This document shows, in pieces, positions 7,422 to 17,607 of a stretch of 64,000 nucleotides of DNA (positions are counted from its first letter, which is position 1; each line of letters starts with the position of its first letter). The position numbers were made by a program, and so were the translations under genes. The notes beneath the pieces were generated by a model. It worked only from the letters and a program-made list of their open reading frames with translations. It searched no databases and had not been told where the DNA came from. The stretch comes from Arthrobacter rhombi (lineage in GTDB: Bacteria; Actinomycetota; Actinomycetes; Actinomycetales; Micrococcaceae), in the NCBI RefSeq assembly GCF_900163545.1, contig NZ_FUHW01000016.1, positions 1 through 64,000 on the forward strand. Direction: 5' to 3'.

Positions 7422-8921
7422 TCACCCCTGTTCGGGGCCAACCGTGATGATCGGGCCTTGGGCTTGGCCGGTCCCGGGCACCAGATCAGGTCGCTGTCCG
7501 CCGCAGCCGGCACGGGCTTCGAAGGCCCGCGCGTAACGCAGCAGCTCGACATCGCGGTAGTGGTTAGTCGCCAACTGGAAGCCCACCGGGAGCCCTGGGG
7601 AACTCAGTCCTGCCGGGAGGGCCAGGACGGGCACCCCGGTCGCTGAGAGCAGGGAGGCGGAACGCATCCAGTCCAGGTACGACGTCGATGCGGTCCCGTT
7701 GATTGCTGCCGGATAGCGCAGCGTCGCGTCGAAGGGCAGGACTTGGGCCGCCGGGCTGAGGAAGAGGTCGTAGCGGGAAAAGAAGTCTCGGGTGCCTGCG
7801 GCCAGTCGGGTTCTGGCCGCTGTGGCTTCGATGAGTTCGGTGGCGGTCAGCGACCACCCGGCATCGACGTTCCAGCTGACCTCCGGCTTGATCTGGTCGC
7901 GGTGGCCTTCCACCAGCGGGCCCAATCCTGCGGCGAAATCGGTGGCCCGGGTACGTTCGAACACCAGATCCGCCCCCGTGAAGTCGATGGAGGCTTCCTC
8001 GACGATCGCACCGGCCTCTTCGAAGTGGCGCATTTGGCTCCGCAACACCTCCAGGACCTCGGCCTGTACCGGGACGCCGAGGCCGAAGTCGGGGCTCCAC
8101 CCGATCCGTACCCCTCGCAGATCGCCGGGATCCCTGCCGCCCCCCGCTCCCCCGGAACCTTCGAAGATCCCAGCAAAGGAAGCCCCAGTCAGCGGCGCCG
8201 AGGGCAGCACCCGCTCGGAGGGCCCAGCGGTGGCCGCCATGAACAGCGCAATATCCTCCACGGTCCGGGCCATCGGTCCGGTGCGCGAGAGCCACGCCCA
8301 ATCGTTGTCGACGGCGGGCATCGGGATCACCCCGTGGGAGGGACGGAACCCGACGACATGGCAGAACGATGCAGGAATGCGTAGCGAGCCTCCCATATCG
8401 GATCCATCACCCAGGGGTTGGATGCCGGCGGCGAGGGCAGCGGCCAGCCCGCCGGAAGATCCTCCCGCACTGCAGGTGGGGTCATAGGGGTTCGTCGTCG
8501 TCCCGAAGACCGGGTTGAAGGTATGGGAGCCCGCGGCGAATTCGGGGACGTTGCTCTTACCCATGGAGATCACTCCGGCGGCACGCAACCGCGCAATAAT
8601 GGGCGCATCATCGTCGGGCACGTGGTCGGCAAACAGCGGCGAGCCGTGGGTGCTGCGCATCCCGGCCACGTCGTGGGTGTCCTTATGTGTCATCGGCAGC
8701 CCATGCAACGGCGGCAGGTCGGCCCCGGAGACCGTGAGCCGGTCGGCCGCCTCCGCGGCGGCCCGCGCGTCATCGGGAGCCAAGGTGACCACGGCGTTGA
8801 TCACCGGGTTCACTGCGGCGATGCGGTCCAGCTGGGATTCGACGGCTTCCCGGGCCGAGACGTCCCGACGGCGGATGGCACCCACCAGGGAAGTCGCTGA
8901 CATCTGCTGGAGTTCGTTCAC
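7422..8921 (-). CDS. amidase (amidase-signature family)
   Basis: Amide hydrolase of the AS family (GatA-like fold), 499 residues from the GTG at 8921. That GTG has GGGGAA six bases upstream; a longer open frame has no ribosome site. The Ser-cisSer-Lys triad is present: K80 in MTHKD, the cis-Ser in SAGGSSGG (155/156) and nucleophile S179 in GSDMGGSLRIPA. It is not accompanied by gatC or gatB, so it is probably a catabolic amidase. Substrate unknown. Confidence 0.9.
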   Translation of the reverse strand: MNELQQMSATSLVGAIRRRDVSAREAVESQLDRIAAVNPVINAVVTLAPDDARAAAEAADRLTVSGADLPPLHGLPMTHKDTHDVAGMRSTHGSPLFADHVPDDDAPIIARLRAAGVISMGKSNVPEFAAGSHTFNPVFGTTTNPYDPTCSAGGSSGGLAAALAAGIQPLGDGSDMGGSLRIPASFCHVVGFRPSHGVIPMPAVDNDWAWLSRTGPMARTVEDIALFMAATAGPSERVLPSAPLTGASFAGIFEGSGGAGGGRDPGDLRGVRIGWSPDFGLGVPVQAEVLEVLRSQMRHFEEAGAIVEEASIDFTGADLVFERTRATDFAAGLGPLVEGHRDQIKPEVSWNVDAGWSLTATELIEATAARTRLAAGTRDFFSRYDLFLSPAAQVLPFDATLRYPAAINGTASTSYLDWMRSASLLSATGVPVLALPAGLSSPGLPVGFQLATNHYRDVELLRYARAFEARAGCGGQRPDLVPGTGQAQGPIITVGPEQG

Positions 8922-9085
8922 TATTTCCCCGGTTTCGTGGTGGCTACATTGACCTCCAGTGTCCACCGTTGCCCTGCTGTCGGGAACACCCACCCGGCCG
9001 GAGCCTGTGCTGCGGTTCCGGGCTCTACCTCTGCGTGGGACTCGGGGCTTTGGAATGGCCCCTCTGACATGGCAACGTGTTCCCC

Positions 9086-9529
9086 ATGACAGGCATACCT
9101 CCGGATCAGACGTCCGAACCGTTGGGGGTCGGCGGCGTCACCATCTTGGTCCTGTTCCTCGCGGGTAGTGTGCTGTTGGTTTCGGTGCCGTTGGGCATCG
9201 GTCTCGGTGCTGCCGTGGCCCTTCCCGGACTGGGTGATTTCAAACCCGGAGTGCTGCCCTGGGGCGTATTGATTCTGATCGGCTTCCTGCTGGCCTGGCT
9301 GGTGGCCAATGAAGTCCTGGAGTTCGCCCTGAAGCTGATCCTGCCCCAACAGCTTCGGGTGGCCCGGGAGGTCCTGTCCCTCCTCGGAGGGCTGGCCGTC
9401 CTGACCGGCTTATTCACCCTGGTGGTGACCTCCACGCTGACTGCGTTGGCGGCCGCCGCGATCGCTTCACTACTGCTGCTCGCACTGAAACCTGTCATTG
9501 ACCGTTTAGAGGCCAACGCACCGCGTTAG
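9086..9529 (+). CDS. small integral membrane protein
   Basis: A 147-residue hydrophobic protein with about four membrane helices (around 15-42, 52-75, 88-110 and 112-135) and no catalytic motif recognised. An in-frame ATG at 9077 is an equally possible start; neither has a clear ribosome site. It is convergent with the ABC substrate-binding gene across a strong hairpin. Function unknown. Confidence 0.65.
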   Translation: MTGIPPDQTSEPLGVGGVTILVLFLAGSVLLVSVPLGIGLGAAVALPGLGDFKPGVLPWGVLILIGFLLAWLVANEVLEFALKLILPQQLRVAREVLSLLGGLAVLTGLFTLVVTSTLTALAAAAIASLLLLALKPVIDRLEANAPR

Positions 9530-9582
9530 TTGGCCGTGGTCGGGCTGCCGGTTCCCCACAGAGAACCAGCGGCCTCATGAAC

Positions 9583-9613
9583 TGTGGCCGACCCCTCAGC
9601 GGGATCGGCCACA
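9583..9613. terminator. strong bidirectional hairpin terminator
   Basis: TGTGGCCGA (9583-9591) and TCGGCCACA (9605-9613) are perfect 9-base complements. A CCC/GGG pair extends the stem inwards with one bulged A. It is placed midway between the convergent membrane-protein gene and the last gene of the ABC operon. Confidence 0.7.
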
Positions 9614-9631
9614 GGCATCTGTTGGCTGAGT

Positions 9632-11350
9632 CTACTTCTCCCAGCCGACGTTCTCCGGTTCTTCAACCAACCAGCCCGAGGGGCCATAGTTGGCCAGCCC
9701 CTTCTTGACGGCTGACATATCAGGTCCATTGCTCAGCGGAAGGGTACCGAACTGTGCGAGGGCCTTGGTTTCAGCTTCATTGGCGAGCTTCAGCGCCTCG
9801 TCCTGATCAGCAACTGTCGTGACCTCCTTCATCATTTTATCGACCTCGTCGCTGCCCACACCCGAGAAGTTGCTTTCGGAATCCGAGCAGTAGAGCTGGC
9901 AGGCCCAGGCGTAACCGTAGGGGTCGCCCTGGCTCCAGCGCATGATGATCACGTCGAAGGCACCACTGGTGACCGTCTTGGAGAAGTCAGCACTCTTCTT
10001 ATTGTCGATCTCCATCTTCAGTCCGGCCTTCTTGGACATCGACTGCTGAGCGCGGGCCCGGGCATCCGAGATCGGGTCATCGCCGAAGTTCACGTATTTG
10101 AACTCAGCGACCTTTCCGTCCTTGGCGTAGTAGCCGTCACCATTCATGGTCCAGCCGTTGTCTTCCATGAGCTTCTTGGCAGCGTCAACGTCGTACTCAA
10201 AGCCGTCCAAGTTGTCCGTGTAAGTCGGCATCCAAGGGTAGAGCACCTCCGAGCCCGGAAGCGGCTCTTCCCAATCGAGGCCCTTATAGGCGATTTCCTG
10301 GAGCTGCTTGCGATCGGTCGACAGCGAGAAAGCCTTACGGGCATAGTCGTTCTCGAACAGCGGGCTGTCCTGCCCGAACGTGTACACGGCGACGGAACTG
10401 TCGAAGCCGCGCCGTAGCTGGACGTCCTCCATGTCCTTGATCTGCGCCAGACGGTCCGCGGTGCCAACGCCGGTGGCATCGATCTCTCCATTTTGGAAGG
10501 CGTTGATGGAAGCGGAGGATTCCATCTGTTTATAGACCACCTTGTCCAGCTTCGGCTTCTCACCCCACCATTCGGGGTTGGGTACCAGCGTCAGCTCCGT
10601 TTTGGAGTGGTCGCCAACCTTATACGGTCCGGCGCGCAATTCGTTGTGGGGGTCGTTGACCCAGCCAGTTTTGTAGAACTTTGCGTCCAGGTTCTTCGGG
10701 TGTTCCAGGTTTCCGAAGAGCGTCTCATAGGGGTAGAACGACTTCTTGAAGGTGACGATGGCTTCCTTCTCGTTCTCGCCCTTCTTCACGCTCTCAATGT
10801 TTTCGTAGCCGTCGGTAGCTGCCGGATTGTACTTATCCGACTTACCGCTCTGGGTCTTCCACGTGGTTTCGAAGGCCTTCCACGTGATCTGGTCTCCGTT
10901 ATTCCACTTCGCGTCCGGGTTCAACACGTACTTAACAGTCTCCGGATCCTCACTCACCAGCTCGGCCGAGAGCAGGTAGTCCTTGTCCGGGCTGGCTTCT
11001 CCACTTTCGGTGAAGTTCCACAAAGTCGGAGAGGTCCAATTATCGATGTTGGTCGTATACACCGTGTTGCCATCGATGTTGAATCCGTTGAAGTTCGGCG
11101 GAATCTCACCGATGGACAGGGTCAGCGTCCCACCATCCTTGACAGCGTCGCGTTCCTGCGGGTTGTTATAGAGCTGCCCAACCTCGGGCTGGGGTAGCGG
11201 ATCGGTGTTGGGTGCGACACCGGCGGCCGGTTGCTTCGCCGCCGACTGATCAGCGCCATCGCTGCCGTCGCCATTATTCGCGCCACCGCAAGCGGAGAGC
11301 GCGAAGACGGAAGCCGTCGCGGCGACCGCCAGGATCTTGTTCATTTTCAT
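9632..11350 (-). CDS. ABC transporter substrate-binding lipoprotein (family 5, peptide type)
   Basis: Captures oligopeptides or similar solutes at the outer face of the membrane. A 572-residue protein with a lipoprotein signal whose lipobox LSAC puts the lipidated Cys at 21, followed by a Gly/Ala/Asp-rich linker and the SBP_bac_5 fold (ANNGD..., TWKAFETTW, FKKSFYPYETLF). The ATG at 11350 is chosen: GGGAG is 8 bases upstream and the earlier ATG lies within that ribosome site. It is last in the operon permease-permease-ATPase-SBP. The gene itself is intact although two partners carry lesions. Confidence 0.92.
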   Translation of the reverse strand: MKMNKILAVAATASVFALSACGGANNGDGSDGADQSAAKQPAAGVAPNTDPLPQPEVGQLYNNPQERDAVKDGGTLTLSIGEIPPNFNGFNIDGNTVYTTNIDNWTSPTLWNFTESGEASPDKDYLLSAELVSEDPETVKYVLNPDAKWNNGDQITWKAFETTWKTQSGKSDKYNPAATDGYENIESVKKGENEKEAIVTFKKSFYPYETLFGNLEHPKNLDAKFYKTGWVNDPHNELRAGPYKVGDHSKTELTLVPNPEWWGEKPKLDKVVYKQMESSASINAFQNGEIDATGVGTADRLAQIKDMEDVQLRRGFDSSVAVYTFGQDSPLFENDYARKAFSLSTDRKQLQEIAYKGLDWEEPLPGSEVLYPWMPTYTDNLDGFEYDVDAAKKLMEDNGWTMNGDGYYAKDGKVAEFKYVNFGDDPISDARARAQQSMSKKAGLKMEIDNKKSADFSKTVTSGAFDVIIMRWSQGDPYGYAWACQLYCSDSESNFSGVGSDEVDKMMKEVTTVADQDEALKLANEAETKALAQFGTLPLSNGPDMSAVKKGLANYGPSGWLVEEPENVGWEK

Positions 11351-11393
11351 ACTTGAAACTCCCATTCAGCTGGGGACCGGTTGGTCCCGGTCC

Positions 11394-13496
11394 TCATTTG
11401 ATTTCCATCGGAAAGTGGCATGCACGTTGCTGGTCTGTTTCCCCTTCTTTCACTAGATCCGGCTCGTCTGCCTCGCATACCGCGCGATCGGCTTCCGGAA
11501 GCATCTTGTAAGTGGGACATCTGGTCCGGAAGCGGCATCCGGAAATTCGCTCGGTGGAGCTGGGGAGCTCACCGGTGAGCATGATCCGCTGGCGCTGGCG
11601 CTCCACCTGCGGGTCAGGGATCGGTGCCGCCGACAACAACGCCGCCGTGTAGGGGTGGCGCGGCTGGGTGTAGACGCTCTCGACGTCGCCGATCTCCACG
11701 ATCCGCCCGAGGTACATCACGGCGACGCGATCGGCGACATGGCGAACTACCGAAAGATCGTGCGCCACGAACAGGAAGGAGACCCCGAGCCTGGCCTGCA
11801 ACGATTCCAGCAAGTTGATGACCCCAGCTTGGATGGAAACATCCAAGGCTGACACCGGCTCGTCCAGGACCACCAGAGACGGTTCAATGGCCAAAGCCCG
11901 GGCGATGCCGATGCGCTGTCGCTGTCCACCGGAGAACTGCTCCGGGAAGCGGTCCACGTGATCCGGGTTCAGTCCGACCAGTTCCATGAGGATCCCGAGT
12001 CGCTCATTAATGGCTTTCTTGCTCCAGCCCTGGGCCTTCAGCGGCTCGGCGATGACGTCATAGACAGGCATCCGTGGATCAAGGGCGGCCATCGGATCCT
12101 GGAAGACGATCTGCAGATCCGACCGCAGCTTGCGCCGGTCATGAGCACTGAGTTCGGAGACGTCGCGCCCCATCAGGACAATGCGTCCATTCATGGGTTG
12201 CTTCAGTTGCATGATCTCCAGCAACGTGCTGGTCTTCCCGCAACCGGACTCCCCCACCAAGGCGAGGGTCTCGCCCTGACGGATATCTAGGGTGACCCCG
12301 TCCACGGCGCGAACAGTACCGGCCTTGCGGCGAAGCATACCGCTGGATAGTTCGAAATGGCGTTTGAGGCCCTCGACTTCCAGCACGGTCCCGCGCTCTT
12401 CACGGGGGACGCTGACGTCACGTGGTGGAAGCTCAGGTATCGGATAAACGTCGGTGTATTTCAGCCCTTGTTCGACGATCTCGTCAGCACGGATGCAGGC
12501 AGCATCGTGCGGGTTGGGCCCACCATGGGCGACCAAGGCCGGTTCGGCCTCCGTGCACTGGTCTACGGCGATGGGGCAGCGCTCGGCAAAGGGGCATCCC
12601 GGAGGAAGGATCACCGGCGAAGGCGGGTTCCCCTCGATCGGTACCAGCGGGCCAGAAGTGCTGCGGTCTGGACGGGGAACTGCGGCCAGCAGACCCATGG
12701 TGTATGGCATCTGCGGGGCACCAAACACCGCGTCGACCGTTCCGTGTTCCACTGGCTTGCCGGCGTACATGACCATGACGTCGTCGGCCATATTCGCCAC
12801 AACTCCGAGGTCATGGGTGATCATGACGACGCCTGCTCCGGTCTCACGCTGTGCAAGCTTCAACACGTCGAGGACCTAGGCTTGGATAGTGACGTCCAAC
12901 GCCGTCGTCGGCTCATCGGCGATGAGGACCTTCGGGTCATTGGCAATGGCGATGGCAATCATCACCCGCTGGCGCATACCTCCGGAAAACTGGTGAGGGT
13001 AGGCCTTCAAACGTGCTGCAGGATCGGAGATTCCCACCAGATCCAATAGTTCCATGGAGCGCTTCATGACCTGGTCGCGGTTGAGGTCCTGGTGAGTGTC
13101 CAAGGCTTCGGCGATTTGCTGGCCAATGGTGAAAACCGGGGTCAATGCCGACAGCGGGTCCTGGAAGATCATGCTCATTTCAAGGCCTCGCACCGATGAC
13201 ATCTCCCGGTCGTTCAGCCGCAGCAGTTCGCGTTCATCGAGTCGGACGGATCCGTCGACGACGGCTGAACTGGGGAGAAGTCCCATAATGGCCAGCGAGG
13301 CGGCCGACTTCCCGGAACCCGATTCACCGGCGATGGCCAGGGTGCGCCCGGGCAGTAGGTCGAAGGAGACTCCTCTGACGGCCCGCACCGGGCCAGCTTC
13401 ACTGCCGTAGCTGACTGTCAGGTCCCTGACGGAAAGGACGGGTTCTGTTGACGATGCCCGCGTATCACCGAGTTCTGCGGGATGGGTCATGGTCAT
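11394..13496 (-). pseudogene. fused DppD-DppF-type ABC ATPase interrupted by an in-frame TAG
   Basis: Two ATPase domains, each with Walker A (GESGSGKS; GESGCGKT), signature (FSGGMRQ; FSGGQRQ) and Walker B, plus oligopeptide-transporter C-terminal Cys motifs (CPFAERCP; CRFRTRCP). The coding frame is continuous from the ATG at 13496 (GGAGG six bases upstream, ATGA overlap with the permease) to 11394, except for one TAG at 12876-12878. The stop falls after ALDVTIQA, where the family has Gln, so a single CAG-to-TAG change explains it. The N-terminal product (206 residues) lacks the H-loop of domain 1. The rest could only be made by readthrough or by reinitiation at the GTG ending at 12864. Confidence 0.85.
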
Positions 13497-14416
13497 GCCT
13501 TGCCTCCGGATTCCGACGAGGGGTCCAGGGCATCCCGCAGGCCATCCCCGATCTTGGTCATGCTGTAACACAGGGCGAGCAGTAGCAGCGCGGGCGTCAG
13601 GAACATCCATGGGGCGGTCATCAGCGTCGCCGACCCTGATTTGATCAATACGCCCAGGGAAGTATCCGGAGGGGTGATCCCGAAACCAATGAAGGACAGG
13701 CCCGTCTCCGCTTCAACGGCATAGACGACACCGAGCACGGTGTGGATGATCAGGATCGAGCCCAGGTTGGGGATCATATGACGCCAGAGAATAGTCAGCG
13801 GTTTCACCCCCATGTATCTGGCGGCTGCCACGTATTCACGGTCGCGGAGAGATTGGGCAATGGAACGAAGCACTCGTGCATAGCCGATCCATCCGAAGAG
13901 CATCAGCGCGAAGGTCAACCAGATCCAACCGCTCGTTCCCGTTGATTTGGACACCATGATGGCGAGCAAAAAGAACGTGGGCACGACCAAGAGCATGTCC
14001 AGGATCCAGGTCCCGATCGTCTCGGACCAGCCTTCGACGTAGGCGATGGCTGCCCCGACGAAGGCAGCGATGACGGTGATACCGATGGAGGCGATGAAAC
14101 CGATCATCAGGGATCGCCCCAACCCGCGGGCCGACAGAACGAACAGGTCGCCACCGACGATATCGGTCCCCAACCAATGCTCGGCGCTCGGTGGTTGCTT
14201 GAGGTTCAAGAAATCTGGTTCGTCATAAGCCCACTCCGTCATGTACTTCGCGAAGATGGCGTAGAAGACCATCAGCAGGACGATGACGACGCCGATGACT
14301 GCTTGCTTATTGCGGCAGAAGCGACGCAGGATCAGCCGGTGCTTCGACGTGCGCTTAACGGTGATCCGGGTTTCGCTGTCTTGGTTGGAAAATTCAACGC
14401 TCGCATTAGTAGTCAT
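13493..14416 (-). CDS. ABC transporter permease, DppC/OppC type
   Basis: A 307-residue permease. After a soluble N-terminus and a first helix (about 38-60) come the OppC N-terminal motif and five more membrane helices. The EAA-like cytoplasmic loop is visible (YVAAARYMGVKPLTILWRHMIPN). It overlaps the ATPase start by four bases and follows the DppB-type permease by eight bases, so the four genes form one transcription unit for peptide-type uptake. Confidence 0.92.
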   Translation of the reverse strand: MTTNASVEFSNQDSETRITVKRTSKHRLILRRFCRNKQAVIGVVIVLLMVFYAIFAKYMTEWAYDEPDFLNLKQPPSAEHWLGTDIVGGDLFVLSARGLGRSLMIGFIASIGITVIAAFVGAAIAYVEGWSETIGTWILDMLLVVPTFFLLAIMVSKSTGTSGWIWLTFALMLFGWIGYARVLRSIAQSLRDREYVAAARYMGVKPLTILWRHMIPNLGSILIIHTVLGVVYAVEAETGLSFIGFGITPPDTSLGVLIKSGSATLMTAPWMFLTPALLLLALCYSMTKIGDGLRDALDPSSESGGKA

Positions 14417-14424
14417 GGGGCCCC

Positions 14425-15363
14425 TTAGGAGATCCGGATCCGGGGATCCAGGAAGGCAACGAATATGTCAGCGAGAAGGAGTCCCGCGCAGGTGGCCACG
14501 CCACCGAGGAATGCCACGGCAACGGAACCGTTAATGTCGTTCTTGGAGAGGCTTTCGATGAAATAAAGGCCGGCTCCGTGGATCGCGAAGATCTGCTCCA
14601 CGAACAGTGCGCCCGTCACCGTCCCGGTGATCGAAAACGCAATGCCATAGGCGGTGGGAATCATGGACGTCCTCAGTGCGTGACGACGGATGGCGACATT
14701 CTGCGGGACCCCTTTGGCCCGGGCGGTCCGCACAAAATCGGCATTCATGGTGTCCAGCAGGTAGGTGCGTTGGGTGAGGTGGAACCCCACGTAGCCCACC
14801 AAGGTCAGCACCAGGGTGGGTAGGAAGAGGTGTTGCACGTAGCTGAAGAATGTGCCGTCCCCCAAGCCCGTCACAGCGAACCAGTGGAGATCGAATTTTT
14901 GTTGCAGGGTCAGATACGTCAAAACGACCAGCAGTGCCAGGACGAAGGACGGCATGACCAAGAAGACGGCACTGACCGAGTTGGTGACATGGTCAAAAGC
15001 CTTGTATTTGCGGATAGCCGCTCTGACGCCAATGGCAATGCCGATGATGATCGCCAACACCGTAGAGATGGTGACCAGTTGAACGCTAACCCAGGCCCGG
15101 TCCCAAATAATCCCGCTGACTGGCTCCCCCACGGGGCTGTAGCCCCAATTCCAGTGGAGGACGATATCGGTGAGCCAATTCCAATAGCGCTCGAAGATCG
15201 GCGTCTGATCGTTGATACCTGCATAGTCCAACGAGGAGTTGATCGATTCTGCCGGGGGCTGTGGTCGAAGAGCCAAGTAGTTGGAACGCGGGCCCAGGAA
15301 CCAGGACGCTAGGAAGTAGACCCCGCTGGTTGCCAGGAACAACATGACTGTTGTACGAAGCAA
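14425..15363 (-). CDS. ABC transporter permease, DppB/OppB type (5' end apparently frameshifted)
   Basis: A 312-residue permease with six helices and the EAA loop (DFVRTARAKGVPQNVAIRRHALR). As written it must start at the TTG at 15363, which has no ribosome site. In the neighbouring frame, just upstream, lies the typical N-terminus of this family (LLKFIARRF), starting with a TTG at 15388 that has AGAGGA seven bases upstream. Removing one T/A from the three-base run at 15362-15364 would fuse the two into LKFIARRLLRTTVMLF. Either there is a one-base insertion or the protein has lost its first residues. Confidence 0.82.
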   Translation of the reverse strand: MLRTTVMLFLATSGVYFLASWFLGPRSNYLALRPQPPAESINSSLDYAGINDQTPIFERYWNWLTDIVLHWNWGYSPVGEPVSGIIWDRAWVSVQLVTISTVLAIIIGIAIGVRAAIRKYKAFDHVTNSVSAVFLVMPSFVLALLVVLTYLTLQQKFDLHWFAVTGLGDGTFFSYVQHLFLPTLVLTLVGYVGFHLTQRTYLLDTMNADFVRTARAKGVPQNVAIRRHALRTSMIPTAYGIAFSITGTVTGALFVEQIFAIHGAGLYFIESLSKNDINGSVAVAFLGGVATCAGLLLADIFVAFLDPRIRIS

Positions 15364-15388
15364 ATCTTCGGGCGATGAATTTCAGCAA

Positions 15389-15765
15389 ACGTGGTTCCTC
15401 TGGAGCTAGTGGGCCGTGGACCCCGGCGTCGACTCTGACGTCCGGAACGAAGCCCTTGACCTCAACCACCCTGCCAAGGATGGGTGATCCGTGTCACGCT
15501 CTCTGAAGCAACAATTTCATAATGGAGTCACGTGAACCTTACAAAGTAACTGAATACCCCATAACTGATTGAGTCCCACGAATGACTTATGTGTCACCAT
15601 TGTAAATATTCGAGCAAAGCCCCACTCTGACTTTGCAAGCTACCGAAAAGTCCTAGTCGAAAACAGGTGGACCGCCCACGGGTAGCTTCCTTCTGCCCAC
15701 GAAAGAACCCCCCGGACCCGCCCAGGAAGAGGACAAGGAACCAAGGGGTTCTCCACGGCGTCGAC
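15389..15765. other. AT-richer intergenic region upstream of the peptide ABC operon
   Basis: About 375 bases without a gene, between the ABC operon start and the stop of the peptidase gene, both on the minus strand. The stretch 15500-15660 is distinctly AT-richer than its surroundings and presumably carries the operon promoter; no convincing -35/-10 pair could be fixed by eye. AGAACCCC (15704-15711) and GGGGTTCT (15745-15752) could form a weak terminator for the peptidase gene across a 33-base loop, followed on the minus strand by TTTC. Confidence 0.4.
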
Positions 15766-17607
15766 TCAGGAACGCGGGACGGCTCCTGGGATCGGCGGGA
15801 CCACTGGGGGCAGCCCTCGGTCCGGTGTCATCCGGCGATTCTCCTGCGCATCCTGCTCATCGAGCGGGACGGTGAACGGCTGGATATCACCCTCACAGAC
15901 GGTGCCCTGTGCCGGCAGTTTCCCCTTCAAGAGATAGGCGTCCACGGCGCCCGTCGCGCAGTCCGACGTCCCGTAGGCCGTGTGGCCCCAGTTGGTGCTG
16001 GAGAGCAGGCGACTCTTGGGCAGCAATGAAGCGGCGTTGACTGCCCCGTCGTAGTTGGTTGCGGGATCCCAGTAGTTGCCCACGACGAGCACCGGGTTGG
16101 CCGTGTCATGATCGAAGGTCCCGCGATAGGAGTCTTCGTCCCGAGCGGTCCACGTCGAGCCCGCACACGGCGCTGATGACCACGTCCACAACGGCCCGAA
16201 GTCCGGAGCCAGAATCTGGGCATAGTCCGCGTAATTGGTCCAGTTCCCGGCCCGGTACGGGTTCGTCCCATCGGTGCACAGCACGGATTGGAACGCCTCC
16301 GGAGCATTGCTATAGGGGAAGGCCCAACCGGCTGACTTGCCGATGCGTTGTTTCGCCTTTGCTTCCGCGCCCGCTGCCTGATCCTCCTCGGTGATTCGCG
16401 CAGCCAGATCCTTGCGGGCTTGGCTCTGGCGCCTGGCCAGTGCACTGCCTTGCGCAGCAGGTTCGGCCATCAGCGCGGATACCTGGGCAAGTAATCCATC
16501 CACGGTTGCCCCGGCATCGGGTGCATATAAGGAATTCAGCATCAATGACGTCAACATCGCATAGCTGAGCTCGAAGGTTTCACCTTCGGCACTGACGACC
16601 AGTGGCTCCTTCTTCAACGACGCCACGATGGCCTGATAGGCCTTGGCCGGGTCTCCATCGGCGGACAACTGGCAATAGTCTTCGCCGGCAGCTTTGCACC
16701 GTTCGAGGATTTCCTTCAATGCCTTGGCTGCACCCTGGCCGGATTTGATGCGTTGGGTCTGCGGGAGCGCCTTGTTCCACTTCGTACCGGCCCAGCCTTC
16801 CGGGTCCAGCACACCGTCGATGACCACCGCACGAACCCGGTCGGGGAACATGTTGGCGTAGACATTGCCCAGGTAGCTGCCATAGGAGAAGCCCAGGAAG
16901 CTGAGCTGTTCATCCCCGACCATGCGCCGAAGCAGATCCATATCCCGGGCCACCTCGGCAGTGGACATGGATTCAGAAAGCGGGGTTCCCGTGCTCGCGC
17001 AGGCTTGGCCGAACGCCTCAGAGGAACTGATGTAGGCCTTCTTTTCGGACTTGGTGAACGGGAAGGCGACATTGAAGCCCTGCAAGGCATCGGACTGCTG
17101 ACCCATATTTTCCCAACAGGCCACGTTGTCACTGAAATTGGTTCCGCGGGGGTCGAACCCCACGACGTCGAAACGTTGGCGGAGTTCGGGACTGAGGAAG
17201 AAATCCGCCGAAGCAGCCATCTGCACGCCGGAGCCGCCCGGTCCTCCGGGATTGAGGAACAAGGTTCCCAACTTTTCGGCCTTGCTACCGGTGGCTTTCA
17301 GCCTCAATGCGGCGACGTCGGTCGTCTGCCCCTTGGGCTTGTCGTAATCCAATGGCATCGGAATATTCGCACAATCGGCACCTTTGGCGATGTCGGTGCA
17401 GTCGAACCAGTCGGCCTGAGGTGTGGCCACACGGTCGACTTTCTGGGCCTCCGTCTTCTGTGATGGGGCCTGCGGGAGAGCCGCCGTTGAGGTCGGGAGC
17501 GGGGTCACCGCCGTCGCGGCGCCAGCGGACGCCGGGGCGACGAGCAGAGTTGCGGCAGCCAGGAAAGCGCAAGGGCCGGCCCAGCGACGGGCGGTCACTG
17601 GGCACAT
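15766..17607 (-). CDS. secreted alpha/beta-hydrolase, TAP-type peptidase (S33 family)
   Basis: Extracellular tripeptidyl-aminopeptidase-like enzyme of 613 residues. An N-terminal signal (about 8-31, ending near SAGAA) is followed by the S33 core with the oxyanion NPGGPGGSG motif at 119-127 and nucleophile S241 in GFSYGS. A C-terminal TAP-like domain carries the Asp (GNYWDPAT) and His (NWGHTAYG). Cys pairs suggest disulfides. Its placement upstream of a peptide ABC importer on the same strand suggests peptide release and uptake (inference). The start is uncertain by a few residues because no clear ribosome site precedes it. Confidence 0.9.
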   Translation of the reverse strand: MCPVTARRWAGPCAFLAAATLLVAPASAGAATAVTPLPTSTAALPQAPSQKTEAQKVDRVATPQADWFDCTDIAKGADCANIPMPLDYDKPKGQTTDVAALRLKATGSKAEKLGTLFLNPGGPGGSGVQMAASADFFLSPELRQRFDVVGFDPRGTNFSDNVACWENMGQQSDALQGFNVAFPFTKSEKKAYISSSEAFGQACASTGTPLSESMSTAEVARDMDLLRRMVGDEQLSFLGFSYGSYLGNVYANMFPDRVRAVVIDGVLDPEGWAGTKWNKALPQTQRIKSGQGAAKALKEILERCKAAGEDYCQLSADGDPAKAYQAIVASLKKEPLVVSAEGETFELSYAMLTSLMLNSLYAPDAGATVDGLLAQVSALMAEPAAQGSALARRQSQARKDLAARITEEDQAAGAEAKAKQRIGKSAGWAFPYSNAPEAFQSVLCTDGTNPYRAGNWTNYADYAQILAPDFGPLWTWSSAPCAGSTWTARDEDSYRGTFDHDTANPVLVVGNYWDPATNYDGAVNAASLLPKSRLLSSTNWGHTAYGTSDCATGAVDAYLLKGKLPAQGTVCEGDIQPFTVPLDEQDAQENRRMTPDRGLPPVVPPIPGAVPRS

